From JAHEFX01 sp964614585 (GTDB lineage: Bacteria; Actinomycetota; Acidimicrobiia; Spongiisociales; JAENVV01): a stretch of 12,440 nt of DNA. This document shows positions 1 through 6,120 of this stretch, piece by piece (the first letter of the stretch is position 1; the number at the start of each line of letters is the position of its first letter). The notes beneath the pieces were generated by a model, which was not told where the DNA came from, searched no databases, and saw only the letters and a program-made list of their open reading frames with translations. Location: NCBI GenBank assembly GCA_964614585.1, contig CAZTLW010000069.1:1-12440 (forward strand). Direction: 5' to 3'. The position numbers were made by a program, and so were the translations under genes.

Positions 1-50
1 AAGAGATTACAGAACGAGCCGGGTTGAATCGGTCAACTTTCTATTTACAT
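1..50. mobile_element. Possible end of an insertion element (IS21-like) interrupting the PEP synthase gene
   Basis: The first roughly 50 bases are clearly AT-richer than the rest of the window and begin exactly where PEP synthase homology stops. Read on the minus strand, the segment starts near TGTAAATAGAAAGTTGACC, a TG-initiated end followed by a GTTGACC block. This resembles my recollection of IS21-family (IstA/IstB) termini. A small inverted repeat (GTTGA/TCAAC, 23-27 with 33-37) lies inside. No transposase is visible because the window ends here, and the other end and target duplication cannot be seen. An assembly chimera or a different rearrangement are real alternatives. The compositional break and gene truncation are seen directly; the IS21 label is inference. 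Confidence 0.35.
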
Positions 51-740
51 TATCCCGAGCCCCCAGGCCGCGTCGATGACGACGACGTCGGGGAAACCCG
101 TCTCGGTGTCGATGGTGAACGCCACCCCGGCACCGGCCTCGTCGGAGCGGACCATCGGCTGCACCCCGACCGACAGGGCCACGTCGAGGTGGTCGAACCC
201 CTGCGCCTCCCGGTAGGTGATGGCCCGATCGGTGAACAGGGAGGCCATGCACCGTCGGGTGGCCGCCACGAGGTCGTCGGCGCCGACCACGTTGAGCTCC
301 GTCTCCTGCTGGCCGGCGAAGGAGGCCTCCGGGAGGTCCTCGGCGGTGGCGCTGCTGCGGACGGCCACGTCGAGGGGATCCCGGTCGGTCCGGTCCGCCA
401 GCTCCCGGTAGGCATCCCGGATCGCCGTCTCGACGTCGTCGGGCAGCGGCGCCTCGGCGATGGCCGACCGGATCGTTTGGCCGACGTCGGCGAGGGTCTC
501 GTCGTCGCCGTCGAGCCGGGCCGTCTGCTCGGCGACCAGGTCCGTCAGGTCGTTGGCCTCGAGGTGGGCCCGATAGGCCGCGGCGGTGGTGGCGAACCCG
601 GTCGGGACCCGGATCCCCTCGTCGGCGAGTGCGCCGATCATCTCGCCCAGTGAGGCGTTCTTGCCGCCCACCTCGTCGGTGTCGTCCGAATCGAGGTCGG
701 TCAGCCACCGGATGTGGTCGGTCGTGGTGGTCGTCGTCAT
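45..740 (-). pseudogene. ppsA: Phosphoenolpyruvate synthase, N-terminal fragment (truncated at its 3' end)
   Basis: PEP synthase makes phosphoenolpyruvate from pyruvate and ATP in the cytoplasm. Only 231 codons remain of a family usually near 800 residues. The fragment is the N-terminal ATP-grasp nucleotide-binding region, with VGGKNASLGEM (about 24-34), VPTGFATT (about 45-52), VAVRSSATAEDLPEASFAGQ (about 124-143), LFTDRAITYREAQGFDH (about 164-180), ALSVGVQPMVRSD and IDAAWGLG near the end. In intact PpsA the last motif continues GLGEM...; here it becomes GLG-I-M-stop. The rest of the ATP-grasp domain, the phosphohistidine swivel domain and the PEP/pyruvate barrel are missing, so the product should be inactive. 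The ATG overlaps the upstream MFS stop as ATGA, implying translational coupling. A purine-rich GGGGGAG lies only 3 bases before the ATG. PPDK is less likely because the motifs are PpsA-like. Confidence 0.88.
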
Positions 741-2311
741 GGGCTCCCCCGGTCGACGTCGTCCACTACCCGCGGCGGGTCGGGCGAAACCGACGGTCGG
801 GTGGGGGTCGGCGGCGCCGGCTGCCGGCCGGGCGGCTGGAGCGGGGCCCGCCGGAGTCCGACCGGTGGGCCGTCGAGGGGACACGAGCGGGGACTCGTGA
901 CGATGGGTTGGTCCTCTTCCTCGTCGCGCAGCAGGGCGACGGCCACCAGCGCCCCGAGCGCCACCAGACCCGCCCCCGCGGCCATGGCGCTCGGGAATCG
1001 TGGTGCCAGCTCCTCGGCCCGGTTGAGGGCGTCGCCCCCCAGGCCCATGAGTGGCGGGATGGCCGCCACCGTCAGCAGCTGGCCGGTTCGGGCGATGGCG
1101 TTGTTGGCTCCCGAGGCGGCGCCCGAGCGCTCCTCGGGCACGCTGCCGAGGGCGGTCGACGTGACCGGGGCGACCGAGACGGCCAGCCCGAGCCCGAAGA
1201 CCGCCACCCCGGGCAGGACGTCGGTGACGTAGTCGGCATCCGCGCCGATGCCGCCGATCAGGACCATGCCGACCGCGATGAGGAGCGGGCCCCCGGTCAG
1301 GAACCCGCGCGGTCCGTGACGCTGGGCCAGGTCCCCGAAGGTCGAGGAGAGGGCGAGCATGAGGGCGGTCACCGGGAGCAGGGCGGCACCCGCCGCCAGC
1401 GCCGACCACCCGACGACGACCTGTAGGTGGATCGACACCAGGAAGAAGACGATCCCGAGCCCGCCGTAGACCAGCAGGGTGATCGCGTTGGCGGCAGCGA
1501 ACCGCCGGTTGGCGAAGAGCCTCAGCGGGACCATCGGGTGCTCGGCACGCCGTTCGTGTTGGGCCAGCCAGCCGGCAGCAACGACTGCCAGCCCGATCGC
1601 GCCCCACCCGGTCCACCCGAAGCGGTCCGCCGAGCTCCGGATGATCGCATAGGTCGCCCCACCGAGCGCCAACACCGCGAGCGCGCCGCCCCCGACGTCG
1701 AGGTCCGTGCCTTCCGCGGCGGGATCGGACGTCTCGGGCACCCGGGGCGCCAGGGCGAACACGACCACGGCGACCGGGACGTTGATCAGGAACGCCCATC
1801 GCCACGAGGCTGCGATAAGCAGGCCACCGATCAGGGGACCGGTGGCGGCCGCGATCCCGGTGAGCCCCGCCCACCAGCCGATGGCGCGGCCCCGGTCGGA
1901 CTCGGCGATCGTCGCCTCGAGGATGGAGAGGCTGCCGGGGGTGAGGAGCGCCCCGCCGACCCCCTGCAGCAGTCGGGCGCCGATGAGCCATCCCGTGCTC
2001 GGGGCGAGGGCGCAGGCGAGGGAGGCGATGGCGAACCAGGCCACCCCGATGCGGTACACCCGCACCCGGCCGAACCGGTCGCCCAGCGATCCCCCCACGA
2101 GGATGAGGCCGGCGAGGGTCAGCAGGTAGCCGTTGACCACCCACTGCTGGCCGGCGGTGCCGGCACCGAGGTCCTCGCCGATCGACGGGAGTGCCACGTT
2201 GACGACGGTGCCCATGAGCATCGCCACCGACGTGCCGAGGATGGTGACCGCCAGGACGATCCGACCGAGCCGGGACCCGAGGGGGATCTGCCCGGCCTCG
2301 GGCGAGGCCAT
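737..2311 (-). CDS. MFS drug/solute exporter, DHA2 (EmrB/QacA, 14-TM) family
   Basis: This is an inner-membrane proton-coupled exporter of 524 residues; the substrate cannot be read from sequence. Family marks are the TM1 stretch with VTILGTSVAMLMGTVVNVAL (about 22-41), WVVNGYLLTLAGLILVGG before the motif A-like loop GSLGDRFGRVRVYR (74-87), RLLQGVGGALLTPGSLSIL (113-131), and the motif C-like antiporter signature GLTGIAAATGPLIGG (149-163). The C-terminal half has ASGANNAIARTGQLL (399-413), typical of DHA2 proteins. After the last TM (to about 461) comes a 63-residue proline- and arginine-rich tail without membrane character. The start is fixed by GGAGG at 2319-2323 with a 7-base spacer. It lies 32 bp after the BON gene and overlaps the PEP synthase start by 4 bp, so the three probably share a transcript. 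Confidence 0.9.
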   Translation of the reverse strand: MASPEAGQIPLGSRLGRIVLAVTILGTSVAMLMGTVVNVALPSIGEDLGAGTAGQQWVVNGYLLTLAGLILVGGSLGDRFGRVRVYRIGVAWFAIASLACALAPSTGWLIGARLLQGVGGALLTPGSLSILEATIAESDRGRAIGWWAGLTGIAAATGPLIGGLLIAASWRWAFLINVPVAVVVFALAPRVPETSDPAAEGTDLDVGGGALAVLALGGATYAIIRSSADRFGWTGWGAIGLAVVAAGWLAQHERRAEHPMVPLRLFANRRFAAANAITLLVYGGLGIVFFLVSIHLQVVVGWSALAAGAALLPVTALMLALSSTFGDLAQRHGPRGFLTGGPLLIAVGMVLIGGIGADADYVTDVLPGVAVFGLGLAVSVAPVTSTALGSVPEERSGAASGANNAIARTGQLLTVAAIPPLMGLGGDALNRAEELAPRFPSAMAAGAGLVALGALVAVALLRDEEEDQPIVTSPRSCPLDGPPVGLRRAPLQPPGRQPAPPTPTRPSVSPDPPRVVDDVDRGSP

Positions 2312-2343
2312 GTCTCAACCTCCGGAGGTCCGATCGGGATCGT

Positions 2344-2772
2344 TCATGCCGGGATCAGCTCGTTGCGGATGCCCTTGACCCCGGTGACGTCGCCGATCCG
2401 ACGCATCAGCTCTCGCTCGGCCGTTGGGTTCTCGCTGCGACCGGTGAGCGTGACCACCCCGTGGTCGACGCGCACGTGCACGTGGTCGGGCAGGTCGGGG
2501 GTGGGGCCGACCGCCTCGCTGCGGACCTTCTGCAGCAGGGCGCGATCGTCACGGGGCGGGTCCTCGGTGTGCACCGTCTCGATGATGGCGCCCTTGGCCC
2601 GTCCGAGCTCGTACTTGGTGCGGCGCTCGGCGAGGTCGAGCAGGTCGTTCCAGCGGGCGACGAGTTGGTCGCGGAGTCGGGCGCGGCGGCCACGCCCGTT
2701 GATCGGGTCGAAGTAGTGGGCGATGGCGGCGCCGACGGCCATCCACCACGCGCGGGTGACGTATCGGGACAT
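2344..2772 (-). CDS. BON-domain protein, small, probably membrane or envelope associated
   Basis: The protein has 142 residues. A short hydrophobic N-terminal stretch (about 8-19, AWWMAVGAAIAH) is followed by YFDPINGRGRRARLRDQ (20-36). That basic DP-x-x-GRxRR motif is common after the membrane-proximal segment of actinobacterial BON proteins. Residues about 75-141 form a BON domain, with HVHVRVDHGVVTLTGR (97-112) and a closing GVKGIRNELI (131-140). BON domains are thought to bind phospholipid or peptidoglycan surfaces and appear in stress and envelope proteins; the exact role here is unknown. The start is well supported by a perfect AAGGAGG at 2778-2784, 5 bases before the ATG. It is the first gene of the minus-strand BON-MFS-ppsA unit and is divergent from the thiolase-like gene. 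Confidence 0.87.
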   Translation of the reverse strand: MSRYVTRAWWMAVGAAIAHYFDPINGRGRRARLRDQLVARWNDLLDLAERRTKYELGRAKGAIIETVHTEDPPRDDRALLQKVRSEAVGPTPDLPDHVHVRVDHGVVTLTGRSENPTAERELMRRIGDVTGVKGIRNELIPA

Positions 2773-2854
2773 GTGATCCTCCTTGGCGTGGTCGGCACCT
2801 ACCCGTCGGGGGATCGGCGGAAACCGGCCGGCCCGGGACCCCGATCGGGATCGG

Positions 2855-2860
2855 TAGCGT
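2855..2860 (+). promoter_or_regulatory. Candidate -10 element of a leaderless promoter for the thiolase-like operon
   Basis: TAGCGT fits the actinobacterial TANNNT -10 pattern and ends 10 bases before the ATG at 2871. No Shine-Dalgarno sequence lies between it and the start codon, so transcription would begin at or within a few bases of the ATG, giving a leaderless mRNA. No TTGAC-like -35 is apparent. The 98-bp divergent spacer (2773-2870) also contains a CCGATCGG palindrome (2841-2848) and must hold the promoter of the opposite BON gene, which I could not place. Confidence 0.4.
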
Positions 2861-2870
2861 CACCGGTCCG

Positions 2871-4052
2871 ATGGAGCGTCCCCTGCCCGGCACCCCGGCC
2901 ATCGCCGCGATCGGCGAACTCGCCCCCGGGCGCCATCCCGACCAGGACCGCAACCAGATGCAGGAGCTGGCGATCCACCACCTCCTCACCGAGTGGGACC
3001 TCGACCCGACGGTCGTCGACGGCCTGCTCGTCTGTCCGGCGGGGATGGCCGATGGGGGAGGGGCCGACATCTTCGTCCACGAGCGGCTCACCGACGCGCT
3101 CGGGATGACCCCGAGGTTCTCCGAGACCATCAACGTCGGTGGGGCCACCTACACGACCATGGCCATCCGGGCGGCGCTGGCGATCGGCGCCGGGCTCGCC
3201 GACGCGGTGCTCTGCGTGGGGGCGGGCAAGTTCCCCGACGTCGTGGCCGGCGGGGGCGACCGGATGGCGAGGATGGTGAGCCACCCCGACTTCGAGTACC
3301 CGTACGGGGCGTTCATCCCGGCGCTCTATGCCCTGTCGGCGACCCGCCACATACACGATCGGGGCACGACGCGGGCGGGCCTCGCGGCGGTGGCGGTCGC
3401 CAGCCGCGCCTGGGCGCTCGACCACCCGACGGCGCTCATGCGCGACGCCGGCCCGCTCACCGTCGACGAGGTGCTCGACTCCCGACCGATCGCCGACCCC
3501 TTCCACCTGCTCGACTGCTCGATCCCCTGCGAGGGCGGGGGCGCCTTCGTCGTCGCCCGCGGCGAGGTGGCCCGTGAGGTGACCGACCAGCCCGCGTTCC
3601 TGCTCGGGTTCGGCGAGTACCACGACCACGGGGCCATCGCCCATTCGTCCGACTTCGCCGCCATGGGGGTCGGCCACGCCGCCCGGGACGCCTTCGCCAT
3701 GGCCGGTCTCGGCCCTGGTGACGTGGGCTCGGCCCAGCTGTACGACGCCTTCTCGATCAACCCCATCCTCCTGTTGGAGGAGACGGGCCTTGCCGATCCG
3801 GGCACCGCCGGGGCCCGCTACCTCGCCGGGGACTTCGGACCCGGCGGGCAACTGCCAGTGAACACCTACGGGGGCCTGCTGTCGTTCGGCCACACCGGCG
3901 ACGCCTCGGGGCTCTCGATGTTGGTCGAGGGGGCACGGCAGGTGATGGGCCGGGTCGGCGGGCGGCAGGTGCCGGCCGACGTCACCCTCGTCCACACCTA
4001 CGGGGGGATGATGGCCGACCACACGACGCTGCTCCTCGGGCGGTCACCGTGA
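2871..4052 (+). CDS. Thiolase-like protein lacking the catalytic Cys (Ltp2-like retro-aldolase candidate)
   Basis: The protein has 393 residues with the SCP2/non-specific lipid-transfer type thiolase fold. Fold marks are the N-terminal half with INVGGATYTTMAIRAAL (87-103) and DAVLCVGAGK (111-120), and the C-terminal half with QLYDAFSINPILLLEETG (289-306), LPVNTYGGLLSFGHTGDASG (328-347) and LVHTYGGMMADHTTLLL (373-389). The position of the thiolase nucleophilic Cys (GGASC in related proteins) is Tyr94, so classical thiolysis is unlikely. Steroid-degrading Ltp2 is a thiolase-fold aldolase without that Cys that works with a DUF35 partner. The next gene here is DUF35 and the one after is MaoC, which strongly suggests retro-aldol cleavage of a beta-hydroxyacyl-CoA. 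Tyr291, Tyr333 and His341 are candidate active-site residues. The stop overlaps the next start by 4 bp (GTGA). The ATG has no ribosome-binding site and looks leaderless. The substrate is unknown. Confidence 0.82.
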   Translation: MERPLPGTPAIAAIGELAPGRHPDQDRNQMQELAIHHLLTEWDLDPTVVDGLLVCPAGMADGGGADIFVHERLTDALGMTPRFSETINVGGATYTTMAIRAALAIGAGLADAVLCVGAGKFPDVVAGGGDRMARMVSHPDFEYPYGAFIPALYALSATRHIHDRGTTRAGLAAVAVASRAWALDHPTALMRDAGPLTVDEVLDSRPIADPFHLLDCSIPCEGGGAFVVARGEVAREVTDQPAFLLGFGEYHDHGAIAHSSDFAAMGVGHAARDAFAMAGLGPGDVGSAQLYDAFSINPILLLEETGLADPGTAGARYLAGDFGPGGQLPVNTYGGLLSFGHTGDASGLSMLVEGARQVMGRVGGRQVPADVTLVHTYGGMMADHTTLLLGRSP

Positions 4053-4444
4053 AGCCGCTTCCGGGCATCAACGAGGTCACCGCCCCCTACTGGGAGGCGG
4101 CCGCGGCCGGCCGGTTCGTGTTGCCCCGTTGTCTGGCCTGCGGGCGGTTCCACCACCATCCCCGCCGATGGTGCCCGTACTGCTGGTCGACCGACCTCGA
4201 GTGGGCCGAGCCGAGCGGCCGGGGCCGGGTGGTCACCTTCTCGGTCGTCCACCAGGCCCCGAGCGAGGCCTTCGAGGTGCCCTACGTGCTGGCGGTGGTG
4301 GCACTCGAGGAGGGCCCGACGATGATGGCGAACGTCGTGGACGTCGACCCGGCCGACGTGGTCTGCGAGATGCCGGTGGAGGTCACCTTCGAGCAGCGGG
4401 GCGAGATGGCCCTGCCCCAGTTCCGACCGAGGGGAGATGGCTGA
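4049..4444 (+). CDS. DUF35 protein: rubredoxin-like zinc ribbon plus OB fold, partner of the thiolase-like protein
   Basis: The protein has 131 residues. It has an N-terminal helix (TAPYWEAAAAGRFVL), a four-cysteine zinc ribbon with Cys28-x2-Cys31 and Cys42-x2-Cys45, and then an OB-fold domain (about 50-125) with SGRGRVVTFSVVHQAP (56-71) and VPYVLAVVALEEGP (77-90). DUF35 (DUF35_N plus OB_aCoA_assoc) proteins are obligate or accessory partners of thiolase-fold enzymes. In steroid catabolism the DUF35 domain is fused to the ChsH2 hydratase subunit and is needed for Ltp2 aldolase activity. Here it is a stand-alone gene between the thiolase-like and MaoC genes. The GTG start overlaps the upstream stop, and the stop shares a base with the following ATG (TGATG), so the three are likely made in linked amounts. 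The function as an acyl-CoA-binding scaffold is inferred from the family. Confidence 0.9.
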   Translation: MKPLPGINEVTAPYWEAAAAGRFVLPRCLACGRFHHHPRRWCPYCWSTDLEWAEPSGRGRVVTFSVVHQAPSEAFEVPYVLAVVALEEGPTMMANVVDVDPADVVCEMPVEVTFEQRGEMALPQFRPRGDG

Positions 4445-5406
4445 TGGGATGGGAGTTGGCGTCGGCGACCACGTACGCGGTCGAGGGCGACACCGAGGAT
4501 CCGCGGTCCTGGGTGGGCCGGGTGATCCAGACCGAGGCGCCGTACGAGGTGAACGCCGCCCAGATCGGCTTCTTCTGCTCGCTGGTGGAGGACCCGAACC
4601 CGCACTACTGGCACTCGGAGCGGGCCGCGTCGGGCCGATATGGCTCGATCATCTCCCCGCCGGGGATGCTGATGGTCTGGATGTTCCCCACGCCGTGGCA
4701 TCCCGACGGCCGGCCCGAGCACGGGCCGCTCCCGGGGCTCGAGATCCCGCTGCCCGTCGACACGCTCATCAACGTGGCGACCGACACGAGGTTCCTCGAG
4801 CCGATGCGGGTGGGGGACCGGCTCGGCTACCGGCACACGATCACGGCGGTCTCGGCACCCAAGGACACGGCGCTCGGTCGAGGCTGGTTCGTCACGACGA
4901 TGACCGAGACGACCAACCAGCACGGAGTGGTCGTCGCCACCAACGAGAACGTCATCTTCCGGTACCGGGCCACCGCCCCGATCGGCGACGACGGTCGACC
5001 GGCCCGCGACGACAGGCCCGAGGGCGAGCCGCTTCCGGAGATCGAGATGACGGTCGACGCGTCGGTGGCGGCGTTGAACGCCGGGGCGACCCGGGACTAC
5101 TTCCCGGGCCACCACGACCCGGCCTACGCGCAGGCCCAGGGGGTCGAGTCGACCTACCTCAACACGATGTGCTTCCACGGCCTGGCCGACCGGGTGGCCC
5201 AGACCTGGTCCGGGCCGGAGGCGTGGGTCGCCCGGCGGACACTGCGCATGAAGGTGCCGGCGGTGGCCGGGCGTCAGCTCGTCATGCGCCCGACGCTGCT
5301 CCCGGGAGGGGGGCCGGTACGCGACGTCCACATCGACTTCCGCAGCGGTGACGCGTCCGCGGCCGAGTCGGTGGTGACGCTCGACACCGACGGCTGGCGC
5401 GGCTGA
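4444..5406 (+). CDS. MaoC-like double-hotdog enoyl-CoA hydratase
   Basis: This is a single chain of 320 residues made of two hotdog domains. The N-terminal one (about 25-178) has the degenerate motif SLVEDPNPHYW (46-56), where Tyr55 sits at the usual catalytic His position. The C-terminal one (about 200-315) has RDYFPGHHDPAYAQAQG (217-233). Aligned with the hydratase-2 motif D-x-N-P-x-H-x-D-P, this keeps Asp218 and His223 but has Phe220 instead of Asn. The C-terminal half is therefore probably catalytic and the N-terminal half shapes the acyl pocket. The predicted reaction is hydration of a 2-enoyl-CoA to a 3-hydroxyacyl-CoA, which the upstream thiolase-like/DUF35 pair would then cleave. The ATG at 4444 is favoured by AGGGGAG at 4430-4436 with 7-base spacing and by the TGATG overlap. 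Longer in-frame readings upstream run through the DUF35 gene in another frame and are rejected. Confidence 0.85.
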   Translation: MGWELASATTYAVEGDTEDPRSWVGRVIQTEAPYEVNAAQIGFFCSLVEDPNPHYWHSERAASGRYGSIISPPGMLMVWMFPTPWHPDGRPEHGPLPGLEIPLPVDTLINVATDTRFLEPMRVGDRLGYRHTITAVSAPKDTALGRGWFVTTMTETTNQHGVVVATNENVIFRYRATAPIGDDGRPARDDRPEGEPLPEIEMTVDASVAALNAGATRDYFPGHHDPAYAQAQGVESTYLNTMCFHGLADRVAQTWSGPEAWVARRTLRMKVPAVAGRQLVMRPTLLPGGGPVRDVHIDFRSGDASAAESVVTLDTDGWRG

Positions 5407-5437
5407 TCGCGGTCCGGGTCGGCGCACGGGGTCGGAG

Positions 5438-5443
5438 TAGCCT
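5438..5443 (+). promoter_or_regulatory. Candidate -10 element for the PH-domain gene
   Basis: TAGCCT matches TANNNT and lies 63 bases before the ATG at 5507, in the 100-bp spacer after the MaoC stop. No -35 match is visible. Transcription from here would give a leader of about 55 nt that contains the strong AAGGAGG at 5495-5501. The gene may also be read through from the upstream operon. Sequence-pattern evidence only. Confidence 0.3.
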
Positions 5444-5506
5444 CGGTCTCGGAGAGCAGGGGCACAGCCGGGACCTACTCGACGTGCTCCCCGGAAGGAG
5501 GCTGCG

Positions 5507-6103
5507 ATGCAGATCGTGCCCGATCGCCGCTGGCTCACCAAGCAGTGGCTCGTCTACGCCACCATCACGCTCCTGGCGGTGATCGCCGCCGGAATCGCCC
5601 ATCTCGTGGTGGCCCTCGCCGCACCCGACCAGGCGGAGGCGGCCACCGCCATGGGCATCGTGTGGTTGTCGGTCGGCGGCGCCGTCGTCGCCATGTGGGC
5701 TATCGCCGTGCCGATCGTGCTGCTGTGGTACCGGAACCTCGAGTACCTGATCGAGGAGGACAAGGTCATCGTCCGCAAGGGCATCCTGACCAAGACCCAG
5801 CACAACATCCCGTTCGAGATGGTCACCGACTTCCGGCTCCAGCGGACGCTGTACGACCGGGCACTGGGGATCGGGTCGATCCTCATCCAGACGGCCGGCC
5901 AGTCGACCAACCCGACCGGATACGAGGGGAAGCTCGCCGGCCTCGCCGACTGGGACGACCTCCACGAGGAACTGCGTCGACGGCTCCGGCGCGAACGACC
6001 GACGTCGGCCGGAGACTCCGAATCGGGCGCACTGGAGGAGCTCCTGGGCGAGGTCCGCCGAATCCGCCTGGTGCTCGAGGAGAGCCGGCCGGCCGGGGAC
6101 TGA
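5507..6103 (+). CDS. Membrane protein with bacterial PH domain (bPH2, YdbS-like)
   Basis: The protein has 198 residues. Two membrane segments (about 13-38 and 45-75) are joined by a short loop. A cytoplasmic bacterial pleckstrin-homology domain follows (about 78-155), with LEYLIEEDKVIVRKGILTK (77-95), IPFEMVTDFRLQRTLYDR (100-117) and ALGIGSILIQTAG (118-130). This is the standard arrangement of the YdbS/DUF304 family, whose biochemical role is poorly known and is often linked to membrane stress. The C-terminal tail (about 156-198) is charged, with a short predicted amphipathic or coiled-coil helix ALEELLGEVRRIRLVLEESR. The start is secure from AAGGAGG at 5495-5501 with a 5-base spacer. It converges with the YbaK gene, 17 bp away. 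Confidence 0.87.
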   Translation: MQIVPDRRWLTKQWLVYATITLLAVIAAGIAHLVVALAAPDQAEAATAMGIVWLSVGGAVVAMWAIAVPIVLLWYRNLEYLIEEDKVIVRKGILTKTQHNIPFEMVTDFRLQRTLYDRALGIGSILIQTAGQSTNPTGYEGKLAGLADWDDLHEELRRRLRRERPTSAGDSESGALEELLGEVRRIRLVLEESRPAGD

Positions 6104-6109
6104 CCGGCC
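6091..6109. terminator. Candidate short GC hairpin between convergent genes
   Basis: GGCCGG (6091-6096) can pair with CCGGCC (6104-6109) around a 7-base loop that contains the PH-gene stop codon. It sits in the very short gap between convergent genes, where a bidirectional terminator would be expected. There is no T-run on either strand, so support is weak. Confidence 0.25.
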
Positions 6110-6120
6110 CTCCGCTCGCC

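Noticed and set aside
45..2318. A single 757-codon minus-strand frame that would fuse the PEP synthase fragment to upstream sequence
   Set aside because: Upstream of the ATG at 740 the frame is an Arg/Gly/Pro-rich shadow of the MFS gene, which is in another frame and has clear membrane motifs.
1427..2716. A 429-codon plus-strand open frame opposite the MFS and BON genes
   Set aside because: It crosses two well-supported minus-strand genes and their spacer, and its translation lacks any domain or membrane character.
2799..4022. A 407-codon minus-strand open frame opposite the thiolase-like gene
   Set aside because: The translation is rich in Arg, Gly, His and Val with no fold signature, while the plus strand encodes a full conserved protein with overlap-coupled partners.
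4129..4443. An upstream extension of the MaoC protein
   Set aside because: The added residues are an out-of-frame reading of the DUF35 gene. The ATG at 4444 has a good ribosome-binding site and the TGATG overlap.
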